DNA of 64,000 nt from Clonostachys chloroleuca (Eukaryota; Ascomycota; Sordariomycetes; Hypocreales; Bionectriaceae), in the NCBI GenBank assembly GCA_037952775.1, contig JBANAY010000003.1:23932001-23996000 (forward strand), given 5' to 3'. Positions 22,521 through 34,400 of the stretch are shown piece by piece. The position numbers were made by a program, and so were the translations under genes. Below the pieces are notes generated by a model. The model was not told the origin of the DNA and did not search any database. It saw only the letters and a list, made by a program, of their open reading frames with translations. Position 1 is the stretch's first letter, and every line of letters begins with the position of its first letter.

Positions 22521-23644
22521 TCACTTGCTGGTATCTACCACGTATCGACCGGTGATGGTGTCCATTCTCATCTTGTCATACACCTCCTGCAGCTGGCTAA
22601 GACCAAGTGTTTTGTGAGGCGTCTTAATTTTGCCCAATCTGAAGAATTCCATGGCCTCTGCTATATCGAGGCGGTTCCCGACGTAGCTGCCCTTGATACT
22701 GATCATGCGAACAACAGTGTCGAATACGGGCGCCTGTAGGAGGGCCTGACCTGGCATGCCAACGCACACAACGGTGCCATACGGTCGAACATACTTATAT
22801 GCCTGCCGGAACGGCTCCTCATGGGTCGCAAGAAGCAGGGCAGCATGGGCCTCAAGCCCGTCTGGGATGGCGGCACGAAGATCTGCGGTGATATCCGACG
22901 ACTTTTTGTAGTCGATAAAGGCCACAGCGCCCAGTTCTTTGCAGAGTTGGGCCTTGTCTTCTCCAGTATCTACACCAATGCAATTTATTCCCATAGCTGC
23001 GCCGTACTGAAGTGCATAGGACCCCAGGCCTCCGCCCGCGCCGACAATGACAACATACTGTCCCGGGCGAGCACCAGACTCCTTGAGCCCCTTGTACACG
23101 GTCAGCCCAGCGCACATGATAGGCGCAGCATCTTCTAAATTGCATTCTGTGGGGATCTTTGTCACATAGGCAGCTTTTGCGACTGCATATTGCTGGAATG
23201 TGCCATGGACAGTATACCCAGAGAGAAGCGCGCGGGCACAGAGCTGCTCGGCCCCCTGGTAGCAGAAAACACAGCTCTGACATGTGCCGTTGAGCCACTT
23301 GATGCCGACATGATCACCGATCTCAGTATCCTTGACCTGCTGACCCTTTGCAACCACAATTCCGGTCCCTTCATGGCCGCCAACGAGTGGCATTTTTCTT
23401 TGCAGTGGCCAGTCACCCAGCAGGGCGTGAAGATCAGTGTGACAGACGCCGGAGAACTTGACGTTGACGAGAACCTCGTCGACTTCTGGTTGAGGTACAG
23501 AGATCTCCTGAAATTCTATGGCTGCTCGCTGTTAGCCTTGATCTGCTATGGGGATAGTGGCAGCGGATTGGGGTAGAACAGACGTGCTCCTGGATGATTG
23601 ATGACTTGAGCCCATTGCTTTGCTGGAATATCCACAGCAGTCAT
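22521..23644 (-). CDS. Zinc-dependent alcohol dehydrogenase (MDR family, ADH1-like)
   Basis: Two exons (23644-23584 and 23521-22521) with a 62-bp intron carrying a GCTAAC-type branch site give 353 residues, the normal length. The start is the ATG of MTAVDIPAKQWAQ. Catalytic zinc ligands are visible in GVCHTDLHA (Cys) and GGHEGTG (His). The structural zinc loop is C-x2-C-x2-C-x7-C (CQSCVFCYQGAEQLC). The Rossmann motif GAGGGLGSYALQYG is followed by GVDTGEDK, whose Asp favours NAD(H) over NADP(H). The reaction expected is reversible oxidation of primary alcohols to aldehydes in the cytosol, with ethanol as the likely but unproven substrate. It stands alone in a gene-poor area. The 5' splice site GTCTGT is unusual but restores frame and family sequence (PIEFQEISVPQPE). 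Confidence 0.9.
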
Positions 23645-25962
23645 GTTGAGATATTGAATGAAGTAGCTGAAAGAAAATAATCACTGAAGATTTGACTTGA
23701 AGGAAGAAAACCGATGGAGCTTCTTAGGCTCGCGTATTGCAGGACCTACTGGGACAAGTATCCCTTTAAGTACAACGACAGGTCATGTACGATCATTGCC
23801 TTTTCTCCGGTTTGTTTACGGAGTAAGCCGTAATTCATACGAAGGATAGGAGTGTTCCTTTCTGTGCTGCATTCCAGGTTGGTACCGGGACACATGATTT
23901 AGAACTCTCATGCTTATCATGCCACCCGCGTTTTACTTTCAGAAAACGCCACCCAAAACCAGTTCGTCTAGTCTAGAACGGAAGAAGCGTTACTCATGAA
24001 GCCTTAACTTGTGAAAACATGTTACTACTATTGTTAGATCACAGACTGCAGATAGGCAAAAATTATGTTTAAAGGTGCAATCTGTTCGTTAACACATTGC
24101 CGATAACTATTCATGATTTGAATTCTAAGAAAAATTAGAGGCTAAGGCATTTTGTGTTTCGTCACTGGCTGGCGGCTTATTGTTGTGGTGCAGCGTGGCT
24201 TAAAAAAAAACAGTAGGGCAGAGGTCCCAAGGGACCCTTTATGGCCTGAGCTTGCATAAACCTGGGTACCCATACGCCAAGACTATGTGCACGCTCACGC
24301 GATTATATGTGGTGTTTATTACCTTCAGATGTATTCATCGCGCACTGAAGTCAGAATAACTGACCGAATACGAATACAGGCTGATAACACGCAGGAGGAA
24401 AGTTTGGTGGCGTGATTCGATCATGCTATGCGGCTGAAATTAAGCTTCAGTCTTCGGATGTTGCAAATGAGAGAGAGCGTCCAGACAGTTCTAGACTGTG
24501 CTAGGAGAGAAATTTTTTTCCCCATATATACCCTACACTAGCAGAGATCTTGAATTTCTTAGACAAAGTCAAACTTAATAAATACCATACCTCTATGTTG
24601 AATTTGACTTATCGCTGCAATTGTAATATGGTCCATGATGACGCGTTAGCTGGCAGAAACTTTAAATAATGTCATACTAGCAAGGAGGCTGGCCTCATTT
24701 CCCGAGGTAATCTAGATTCTTGGCTAGTCGATGCTGACCTAAATCAAGGTGAATTAGCTGCAGCGCTGGATTTCCTGCTGCCACAAATATGCAAAATCCA
24801 TCAGCCAGATATTTTAAGCTGAGAAGCATCCGACGTCGCTTCTTTGTTTATCTTTCTTCAACTACCAAAGGCTGAAAAAATGTGTGTCGGTGCCATATGT
24901 ATAACTTGTTGTAAGTAATTTTGACAGACGTCAGTTCCAATGAGGCTTACCTGGCCTTTTTGAGGCCGGAGAATTTGGATCCATCTTATACATTTATCTA
25001 TTTGCCCCAAGGCTAATTCCATGACAATGTAGCAAAAAAATCCTGGAGGGGCTGTGGAAACCACATACCGCAAGTTCTCTCTGGGGTTCCAGAGGAACAG
25101 TGGTGCAGTTGCCAGCCAAAGGTCAACATCAATGGCAACAAATACCCACCCTCGGCCGCAATTGAGGTACTGGACCCGTCGTGGCGGGCATATTTTGCCG
25201 GAACTTCGAATGAAAGGAAGAGAAGGCAAGAGTAATGTATAATTTGTAAGATATAGAGCAATGAGAAGACTCCGGTAATAAGGGCTTCCGTGGTTGTGGA
25301 ACGACCAATAAAGGCTCTAAGTGCTCAGATTACTAGCCAAGGAGTATAATATATCTGATCTTTTATGAATTATTATATGTCAATATCTGATATTAGTTTC
25401 AAAATATTTCAGTATGAATGCTTTACTACAAATCTCAATATGAAATCAAAGCTCACAGATCCTTATATACGTTTTTATTCGCTAATAACTCATGGTGAAG
25501 CAGAAGGAGTAAGGGCCGTGATCGAGGATGCATGGGAGGGAATTTCATGCTTGCATTAGGTGAGCTACCAAGCATAATGCTGCAGCACTACTATTACCTT
25601 TTATCTCAGATAATGTGTTAATATTAATCTCATAAACCAAGGATGGGAGTAACTCGTCAGATCCTTGGGTTCATAACTAATTTACATAAGTCCACGCCGA
25701 ATGCTTCCTTTCCGTTGCGGCATGAACATCGGCAGACCGCGTACGCAGAGTCGCGTACTAGCGTTACAGCAAGCCCTTGCCAGCGTCATCATTCGCCTAG
25801 TTGAGCCCTTTCGCCATCATGCTATAGAAGCGTATCTAACAAGTCCCCCAAGGGCAGCTCCTCTGATTACTCTATTACACCAGTTACGCTTTATTATCTA
25901 TTAATAAGATATTATAAAAGCCTTTGTGTTACTCTTACCGATTAGACTTATTTCGGCTTAGT
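23645..25962. other. Long gene-free stretch before the repeat block
   Basis: No supported gene. Frames at 24858-25229 and 25701-25904 lack recognisable domains. A small palindrome, GGTCCC-AA-GGGACC, lies near 24222. The fresh boundary at 25963 is the start of an LTR. Confidence 0.45.
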
Positions 25963-26330
25963 TATGACGGTCAGATAACTTATACTGGACGGGGTCTAGG
26001 GTAGGTCAGGGTTAAACTTAGGAGTATTATTCTGAGTAGTATAATCAGGTTATTATAGACTATATAATATAAGTTACTATTAATATATAAGTATTATAGA
26101 GCTAGTAATAATAGATATATAGATAATATTATTAATAACTATCTAAAAGAGTATTCTATTTAATAAAATATATATATATATATATATTAAGAGATTATTA
26201 AAGTTTAATAATAATCTATATTTCTAGATTATAAGGATTATTATAAGATTCTAATAATCTATAGATAATTAGTTAAAAAGTATAGAGTTCTATATATAAT
26301 CTATATATTAGAATAAAATTTATAATATCA
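25963..26330 (-). repeat. RIP-mutated Gypsy LTR, U3 variant 2
   Basis: Starts TATGACGG, against TGTGACGG in the intact LTR. The first 220 bp align with the intact LTR through C-to-T and G-to-A changes. The remainder matches the U3 of the LTR at 618-975 in inverse orientation. It ends near ATATCA, so in element sense it starts TGATAT. Confidence 0.7.
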
Positions 26331-27334
26331 AATCCTCTCTCTATTAGTTATATTCTTAAGATTATATTCTATAGCCTAATTAGTAAATCCTTTTTAACTT
26401 AACTTTATATTCTCCTTATAGTTTATAATAATATCTAACTATATATAGAAATCTTTCTATAAGAAAACTCTTTAGTATAATACTCTTATTAATACTATTT
26501 TATTTAATTCTTTAGTAATATAAATAGAGTATAATTATTATAAATCTTATAGCTATAAGTACTTTAGATCTAAAGATTTTTTATTCTATTATTTCTACTA
26601 TATAAAAAATAATTAATTATATTATAATACTTAAAACTTAATATCTAGATAGTTAAAATATATTACTAATTAATATAATAAGTTAGAATTAGAATTAGAA
26701 ATAGTAGAGGAGGAATATTATTATATAGATATAAAAATTTAGTATCTTTATTAATAAAAGAAATTATAATTAGATAAAATAATATAGATAATATCCTATA
26801 GTATTAATAGTATAGAAGAGCTAGAATATATTAAGTAAAAAGAAATAGAGAAATAGCTTATTAATTAATTACTTTCTTAGTTAATACTTTTTCTTTTAAA
26901 TTTATATTCTTAGAAATTAAAATTAATTTAGTATTTTTTTAAAAGAGTATAGAACTATCTTCTTTTTAGTTTATTAGAATAAATATTTTTAAACCTAATA
27001 ATACTATTAGATAAGCTTTTAGTAATTTTTTAAATATTTAGTAGGTTTCTAAATATTATTTTTATTAGTATATTCTTTCTATTTAATAAAATAAAATATT
27101 TATTTATTTCTAATTTCTTTTTTTAATATTTTTTCTAATTTATATTTTTCTTTATAGATCTTAATTAGATAATTTTAATTTAAAGTATTTTCTAATACTT
27201 TTTTAAGTAATAAGATATAAAAACTAGATAAATATATATTATATCTAGTAATAACAATTTATAATAAGTATCTAATTTTTTCTTTAGAATTTTAAATAGT
27301 TCTAATTCTGCTTTTATTTCTATATATAATAAAT
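26331..27334 (-). mobile_element. RIP-mutated Gypsy 3' region: chromodomain end of pol plus antisense-ORF relic
   Basis: About 27000-27330 aligns on the minus strand with the chromodomain-encoding end of the intact pol. About 26600-27010 on the plus strand aligns with the antisense ORF at 30776-31402: the coiled-coil segment is clear, for example TTATTAATAAAAGAAA against the intact TTGCGTAAACAAAAGAAA. Stops caused by RIP make both inactive. Confidence 0.65.
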
Positions 27335-27990
27335 TTTAAAAGGTTAAAGTCTCTAGTACTAAGTAGATTAACTATAGGGTAAATTAAATCTAGAGTAGAT
27401 AAAGCCTACAGGATAGACTAAGAGATACTAGAGAGATTATTTAAAAAGATATAGTAAAAGGTATAAGCCCTAAGAGAGAAAATAAAGCTTTATTAGCTAT
27501 AGGGTAGCTAAGAAAAATAGATTATAGAATAGATAAAAGAGTATATTAGTAACTTATAGAATCTCTATCTAGTAGGGAGGAAGCTCTATACTTATAGATA
27601 TTTCTAAACTATAAAAGTTCTAAAGATAATATATTACCTTCTATAATATAAGCTTATAACTACTATAAGGTTCTTATGTAGTAGATATAAGGTCTAATAA
27701 TATAAGTACTATAGTAGATATAAAGTCTGCTAATATAGCTACTTTAGTATAATATAGAATTACTAGTATAAATACTATAGTAGCTATTATAATAGTTATA
27801 ATTACTAATATAATTACCCTAATAAGTAGCTATAGTAGGTTAGGCTAGTAGTTTTAGAGAGCTTCTAACTTTAGAAAGCTCTAAATTAGTTATTTTATTC
27901 CTCCTTACCCTATATTAATTATATATTATTTAATTAATTAATATAGAGTAATCTTAATTTACCCTATAGTCTATAGGGTAAATCTTAATA
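27335..27990. repeat. Inverse copy of the repeat at 5860-6600
   Basis: Matches 5860-6600 in reverse orientation, including the blocks around AGCTATAGGGTAGCTAAG. It begins right after the pol stretch that precedes the corresponding point in the other copy. No coding frame. Confidence 0.5.
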
Positions 27991-28429
27991 TATTATAATT
28001 CTATATCTATATATTAATAATCTAATAGAAATATATTTTACTCTATAATAAACTTATATTAGATATCTTCTATCTCTAGTAGATCTAATTCTATAATTAG
28101 TAATATATTATTAGACCTTAGTAATAAATTATTATAAATATTTTACTAGTTTTAAAAAACTTTATATTTAGATAACTATTTTTATATATTCTTAATTATT
28201 TTAATATTAAAATATATAGATTACTATAAAAATATATCTTAATCTGCTTTTATATAATTATAATCTAGTATATTTAATAGTAAAGAAATTAGAATTCTAA
28301 ACTATATATAAAATACTCTATTATAAATAATTTTAAGAAAAATAAGAATAGAAATACTCTCTCTAAACTTTATTAACTACTATATAGTATTAATATTATT
28401 TTAAACTCTCTTTATTCTATATTAGTAGT

Positions 28430-28835
28430 TTAAGCTAAGGTAATAAATATAATAGTTAATAGCTATTACTAACTTCCTTATAAATTAATATATATTATAA
28501 ATAAAGTATATACTACTAGTATTATATAGTATACTCTATCTTTTCTACTAATAAGAGATAGATTACTCTAGATTATTAGTAAGCTATTATAAGCCTTTAG
28601 TATATATATATATTTATTTTACTAGTTAGAAATACTCTTTTAGATAGTTATTAATAATATTATCTATATATCTATTATTACTAGCTCTATAATACTTATA
28701 TATTAATAGTAACTTATATTATATAGCTATATAATAACCTGATTATATTACTTAGAATAACTCTCTAATTAGTTTAACCTCCGATCTACCCTAGATCCTG
28801 TTCAGTATAAGTTATCTAACTATTATAATATACTT
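28430..28835 (+). repeat. RIP-mutated Gypsy LTR, U3 variant 3
   Basis: A plus-oriented LTR whose right part is the shared R-U5 block and whose left part matches the nested LTR at 1252-1640. It is opposite in orientation to the LTR at 25963-26330, so the two do not bound one simple element. Confidence 0.55.
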
Positions 28836-30299
28836 TATTATTAGTTATAGTAGTTAATTTTATACTTACTAATCCTATTATCTAATAAGTATTAAAGAAA
28901 ATAGTCTTAAAGTATATAGAATATAATCTACTAGTATACAGATTAAATAAGTATATAGATTACTTTCTCTAAATTTTTAACTCTTTAATTTCAGATTTTA
29001 ATTACTTAATTAATATTTATATAGTAAACTAAGAAAGAGGGATAAATTACTCTTACTCTTTAAGCTCTAGTAAGAATACTAAAATTAAATCTCTAGAAAG
29101 CTATATTAATCTATAATATTAACTATATAATACTATAGTAATAAAAATATAGCTAAACTCCTTAAGTAGATTACTAATCTAGTAATTAGAATCTTACTAA
29201 TCTAGAGAAATAGATTATTATTAAAAGAGTTCTTAATCTAGATTCTTAAGTATTTTTATTATATCTTCTTAAGGTAGAAGATATAGCTAATCTCTTACTA
29301 TATAATTATAATATAGAGTATATTAGTATTAATTAGATCTCTTACTTTATTAAATACTAACTACTACTTAAGATAATCCTATTTTATAAATATAATTATT
29401 AGAGAGCTTTATATAAAGATCTCTAGATTATCTAACTATAGTTTAATCTTATATAGAATATAATAGTTAAATATAATATTCTTAATAAGAATATTTATAA
29501 CTTTAATAAAACTAACTTTCTAATAAGCTAAATTAATACTTATACTATAGTTATATACTCTAATTAAATAATAAGATTTAAATTAGTATAATTTAATAAT
29601 TAGAAATAAATTTCTTTAATCTAGATAATTAATATAGTTAATTAGATAATTCTACTATTTCTAATAGTAAAAAACTAATATTACTTTTTATTCTAAATTT
29701 AAAATTCTAATTTACTATTTAATTAGAGGATTTCTATTAGTAAAAATAACTAGATCTTAAATATAATTACTATAGATTAGATTAAGTACTTTAATAAAAG
29801 TATTTAAACTAAAACTAAAAATAAATATTATTTTTTTATACTAAATAGCTATAAGAATTATTATTTAATAGAGTTTAAGAAATACTATAAGGAGAATAAT
29901 ATTATTATTCTCTATATATTTTCTTACTTTTCTTATTTACTCTAGCTACTAGATATTAGTTATTTTAACCTATTAAAAAAGATATATAACTAATAAATTA
30001 AATATCTAATAAAGATCTAGATTATTTATATTATAAAGAAAGACTTTTTCCTAGTATTTATAGTAGTATTTAATATCTCTTTTACTAAAGAAAATATACT
30101 AGAAATATTCTAAGAGACTAGATTTATCTTTCTAAACTTAGAAAGTATAATTTTAAAGCTAGATATATAAATAAGTATATTAATATTATTAGAGTTATCC
30201 TCTAAACTACTTTTTATTTAGTAGTTAAAGATCCTAATTAACTTATAAGAGATAACTTTATAATCTAAATATCTTAAGAAATAAGTATAATACTATTAG
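28836..30299. repeat. RIP-mutated sequence, origin not recognised; insertion target
   Basis: AT-rich, no readable frame. It ends with ATTAG (30295-30299), which is repeated at 37763-37767, so this block and 37763-39060 were contiguous before the Gypsy insertion. Confidence 0.6.
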
Positions 30300-30678
30300 T
30301 GTGACGGTTGGATGACTTACACTGGACGGGGGTCTAGGGTAGGTCGGGGTTAAACCAATCAGAGCGTTGTTCTGAGTGGCGCGATCAGGTTGTCTTAGGC
30401 TGTGCAATGCTAGTCACTGTCAATGTGCGAGTATTGTGGAGCTAGTAACAATAGATGCGTAGACGATGTTATTGATAACTGTCTGAAAGAGTGTTCTATC
30501 TAGTGAAATGAATGTGTATATATACTAGGGTGATATGTACGATATGGTCCATATCGTTGATGATCGACTGGCGTTATGGTTGATATGTGGGATATCAACC
30601 ATATCGTTTTGGCTGCACGTGACCACGCGTGATGACTAAGGGTGGTCCGGTTGGGTGACGCAGGGGTTGTTCGTAACA
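30300..30678 (-). repeat. 3' LTR of the intact element
   Basis: 379 bp, TG...CA termini in either reading (TGTGACGG...GTAACA on the plus strand). In element sense it begins TGTTACGAAC, has a TATATATA box near 30518-30525, then R-U5. Two strong palindromes lie in U3 (30540-30556 and 30576-30602). Confidence 0.97.
30540..30602. promoter_or_regulatory. Two palindromes in the LTR U3
   Basis: CGATATGG-T-CCATATCG at 30540-30556, and 11-bp inverted arms ATGGTTGATAT / ATATCAACCAT around GTGGG at 30576-30602. They recur in the other LTR. They lie just upstream of the TATA-like box in the sense direction and about 175-235 bp upstream of the antisense ORF, so they could serve both directions. Role is inferred. 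Confidence 0.5.
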
Positions 30679-30683
30679 TGATG

Positions 30684-30692
30684 CCCCCTCTC
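30684..30692 (-). other. Polypurine tract
   Basis: In element sense GAGAGGGGG lies 5 bp before the 3' LTR, the position of the plus-strand primer in LTR retrotransposons. Confidence 0.7.
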
Positions 30693-30775
30693 GTTGGTTT
30701 TGTCCCCAAGACCATATTCAGCGGCCTAGTTGGTGCGTTGCCCAACTTCCTTCCTTCATCATTCATGCTAACACC

Positions 30776-31402
30776 ATGTCGTCTAGTCGTATTTCAAAAT
30801 CGAAAGCGTCAAGAACTGAGTCGTCCACAATTCGTAGGAACGCTCTTCTTTTTACCATTCTGAACAATCCTTCCGTCATGCCAGTGTGTTCCTACTGCGA
30901 GGGCCGTGGCAAGCGCTCTTGTCAGGCGTCTCCTTCGGATTCTTCTCGTTGTGTGGAATGCGTGTCGCACGGTCAATCGCGCTGTGACATTCAGGGGTTA
31001 TCTGCGCAGCAGATTCGCCGTATTGGGGTTCATCATCAGCGGGCCGAAGAGGAGCTGGACGCGGCAGAGGAAGAATTGGAGCGCGCAAGTGCCAAAGTGC
31101 GGCGTTTGCGTAAACAAAAGAAAATGTGGCTCGATAAGATGATGCGAGCGGTGTCTCGTGGTATCGACAGTGTCGAGGAATTGGAGCGGGTGGAACGTGA
31201 GGAGGCAGAGGAGGCAGCCCGCAAGGCGGCTTCTTCTTCGGTGATTACTCCTTCTTCCGAGCCCGTTTTCTCGGAGATCGAGATTGATCCGGTGTTTCTT
31301 CAAGAGGGCGTGGAGCTTTCCCCTTCTTGGTTTGTTGGGATGGGCGTTTCTGGGCCTGGTGATACTGTCGGACAAGCTTCTGGCAGTTCTTCAGGTGCCT
31401 AG
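30776..31402 (+). CDS. Antisense ORF of the Gypsy element: Zn2Cys6-like cysteine array plus coiled coil
   Basis: 208 codons from a true ATG, on the strand opposite gag and pol, between the 3' LTR and the pol end; the last 158 bp overlap pol antisense. Cysteines at residues 38, 41, 49, 59, 62 and 70 give C-x2-C-x7-C-x9-C-x2-C-x7-C, near the fungal Zn2Cys6 pattern. Residues about 85-155 form a charged, probable coiled coil (AEEELDAAEEELERASAKV, then VEELERVEREEAEEAARKA). The C-terminus is acidic, then rich in Ser and Gly. A pyrimidine-rich stretch precedes the ATG, and the LTR U3 lies upstream as a possible promoter. Two RIP-mutated older copies (about 26600-27010 and 55470-55890) carry recognisable relics, so the ORF belongs to the family. 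Similar small proteins are, to my knowledge, annotated only as hypothetical. A regulatory role is inference. Confidence 0.7.
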   Translation: MSSSRISKSKASRTESSTIRRNALLFTILNNPSVMPVCSYCEGRGKRSCQASPSDSSRCVECVSHGQSRCDIQGLSAQQIRRIGVHHQRAEEELDAAEEELERASAKVRRLRKQKKMWLDKMMRAVSRGIDSVEELERVEREEAEEAARKAASSSVITPSSEPVFSEIEIDPVFLQEGVELSPSWFVGMGVSGPGDTVGQASGSSSGA

Positions 31403-34400
31403 CAGGTTCCCAGGTATTGTCATTGTCGGTATACCCCTTCCATTTGATGAAGTAAAATGTTTGTCCATTTCTGACTTCTTTCTTTAGTATTTTTTCTGGC
31501 TCGTATTCTTCTTCATAGACCTCAATGGGATGGTCTTGATCTGGAGCGTTTTCTGGTGCTTTTTCGAGTAATGAGATATGAAAAACTGGGTGGATGTGCA
31601 TTGTATCCGGTAGTGATAGTTCGTAGTTGGTGTCTGATTTTTTGTCCTTGATTTTGAATGGTCCAAGTTTTTTGTAGTCCAATTTATCACTTGGTCGTGT
31701 TGTCGTGATGTTTTTGCGGAGTAGGTAGACTTTGTCTCCCTCCTTCAAGATTGGTCCCTTCAATCTTGTTTTATCGTAGTATTTTTTCATTCTTTCTTGG
31801 ATGAACTCCAATTCTGTTTTCATTTCTGCGTGTAACGAGTGTAATGTTTCTTTTGTGAGTATGGCGGCGGGTGCATCTGGTCCATCGAGCGTTTGTCGGT
31901 TCTGGAATTCCGGTTCATAACCGTAGTTTGCATACATAGGCGTAAGCTGAGTAGATTCTTGTACTGAACTGTTGTACGCGATCTGAGCCGTAGGCAACAG
32001 TTGTACCCAATTGTCTTGTTCATAATTGACGTATGCTCGTAAGTATTGTTCCAATGTTTGGTTCAAACGTTCCGTTTGTCCATTGCTCTGGGGGTGGTAA
32101 GCTGTCGAAAGCTTATGCTTGGTACCCATTTGTGCCATAAGGGATTGCCAAAATTTAGAGGCAAAAGTCGTTCCTCTGTCTGAGATTATTTCTTCAGGTA
32201 ATCCGTGGTGACTAACCACATGTCGTAGGAATTGATATGCAAGATCTTCTGCGGAACTTGCTTCTTTGTATGGAATGAAATGTCCATACTTCGTGAGTCT
32301 GTCGATAACGACTAAGATACTGTCGTATTGTACTCCTGTCATAGGTTCTGTTGATAATGGTAGCTTGACAATATGGTCGAAGGATATTGATTGCCATGGT
32401 CGTTTTGGTACTGAGACTGGTTTAAGTTCTCCGTATGGTTTGTGTCTTGCGGATTTAATTCGTGCGCAAGTGTCACATTCTGAAACCACAGTTTGTACGT
32501 CCTTTCGTAGACCAGGGTAATCATGATGTTGTCTTATCCTGTCGAATGTTTTCTTGACTCCTTGATGTCCTGAGAGCGGGTGCTCGTGAATTTCTTTGAT
32601 GAGTGCCATTCTTGCGTCTTGCTGCAGTGTTTTCATGTCTGGCATGGCTTCCATCTGTATTTTAGCGTGTGCTGTTTCTTTTAGCATGGCGCCTAAAGTT
32701 TGTTGTACTAAATGTCCTTTGTCGTTTGTCGAGAACAGTTGTCCGTTGGTTTTCGGGATTATTTGTTCATACTCGGGTTTCCGGCTGAGAGCATCGGCTC
32801 GTCCGTTTTCCGATCCTTTTCGATGTATGATTTCGTAGTCGAACTTGGATAAGTATTCAGCGTAGCGTATTTGTCGTCCATTGAGTTGTTGAGTTGTGGC
32901 GAAATACTGAATATTCTTATGGTCCGTGTATACCTTAACCTTATGTTGTGTTCCCAGGCAGTAGTGTTCGAATTCTTCGAATGCGCGCATGATAGCCATA
33001 AATTCCTTGTCATAGATGGGGTAGTTGAGTTCTGCACCGTGTAGTTTCTTCGAGTAGAACGCTACAGGGTGTAGTCTCCCTTCGTCGTCCCTTTGGCTGA
33101 CTTGTGCGCCGATCGCAAAATCTGAAGCGTCGGTTTCGAGTTCTACTTCTTTGTTTGGGTCGAACATCCGTAGTACAGGTTCATGGGTTATACAATTCTT
33201 GATGTCGTCGAATGCGTCTTGATGTTTTGAATTCCATCGAAATTCTTTTTCTTTCTTCGTTAGATCGTGCAGTGGCGCGGCGATCTTTCCGTAGTCTTTG
33301 ATAAATCGTCGGTAGTAATTGGCAAATCCGAGGAAGGCTTGTACTTCTTTGACGTTTGTTGGTTCCTCCCATTCGGAAACTGCGGCGATTTTACTTTTTT
33401 CCATTCGTATTTCGTTGGGTCGAATGGTGTGTCCTAAGAAGTTGACTTCCTTAACATGAAACTGACTTTTTTCAGGTTCTACTAGGAGATTTGCATCTTC
33501 TAGTTTCTTCAGGACCTTGTGCACATGTTCCTTGTGTGTATCTAGGTCGTCTGAGAATATTAAAATGTCGTCGAGATATACAACCACGAAGATGTCAAGA
33601 TACTCCCGGAGTACTTGATTGATCATTCGTTGGAATGTTGCAGGTGCATTTGTTAGTCCGAAGGGCATAACAAGGTACTCGTATAAGCCAAACTTCGTTC
33701 TAAATGCCGTTTTCCATTCGTCTCCTTCTTTTATTCGTATCAAGTTGTAAGCTCCCTTCAGATCTAGTGCGGTGAACCACTGTTTGCCCTGTAACCGGTC
33801 TCTGAGTTCTGTAATCAGCGGTAAGGGTGTCCTGTCTTTGCGCGTGATCTTATTTAGCTGGCGATAGTCGACAACTAAACGGAGTTTACCATTCTTTTTT
33901 GGTACAAACATCACAGGATATCCTGCGGATGAAGTTGACAACCGTATGTAGCCTTTTGCTAACATATCGTCAATGTATTCGCGGAGCGTTTGCAACTGAG
34001 GTTCCGTGAGGTTGTAGAGTTTGTGGAAGGCTGGTTCTCCTCCGTCGATGATGGAGATTTCGTGATCCCATTGGCTGTGCTGTGGTAATCCGGTTTCTAG
34101 GGTTTCCTTAAATAGCTTGTCGTATTTCCGGTATTCCTTCGGGATGTGATCCAGTCTTCCCCTTTTGAGGCGTTCCTCTTCATCTTTTTGTAGTTGTTCT
34201 TTTCTTGCTTGCTTGTGCCATAGATTGAACTTGACGTCGTAGTCGTGTTTTTGTTGATTCGTCATGCGTGTCCAATCGATGAAATCTATTTCTGGGGGTC
34301 GTTCTAATTTTTGTATCTGGCCCAAGATTCGTTTTGTTCGTCGTAATTCTTGGCGGGATAGATTTTTTGGTGTACCAGGTTGTGGTGCCGTCAAGGCTGT

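Noticed and set aside
24858..25261. Overlapping minus-strand ORFs of 123 and 82 codons
   Set aside because: No recognisable domain, no splice partner, located in a gene-poor stretch; they look like chance frames.
25963..28835. One complete Gypsy element bounded by the LTRs at 25963 and 28430
   Set aside because: The two LTRs face opposite directions and have different U3 types, so they come from different insertions.
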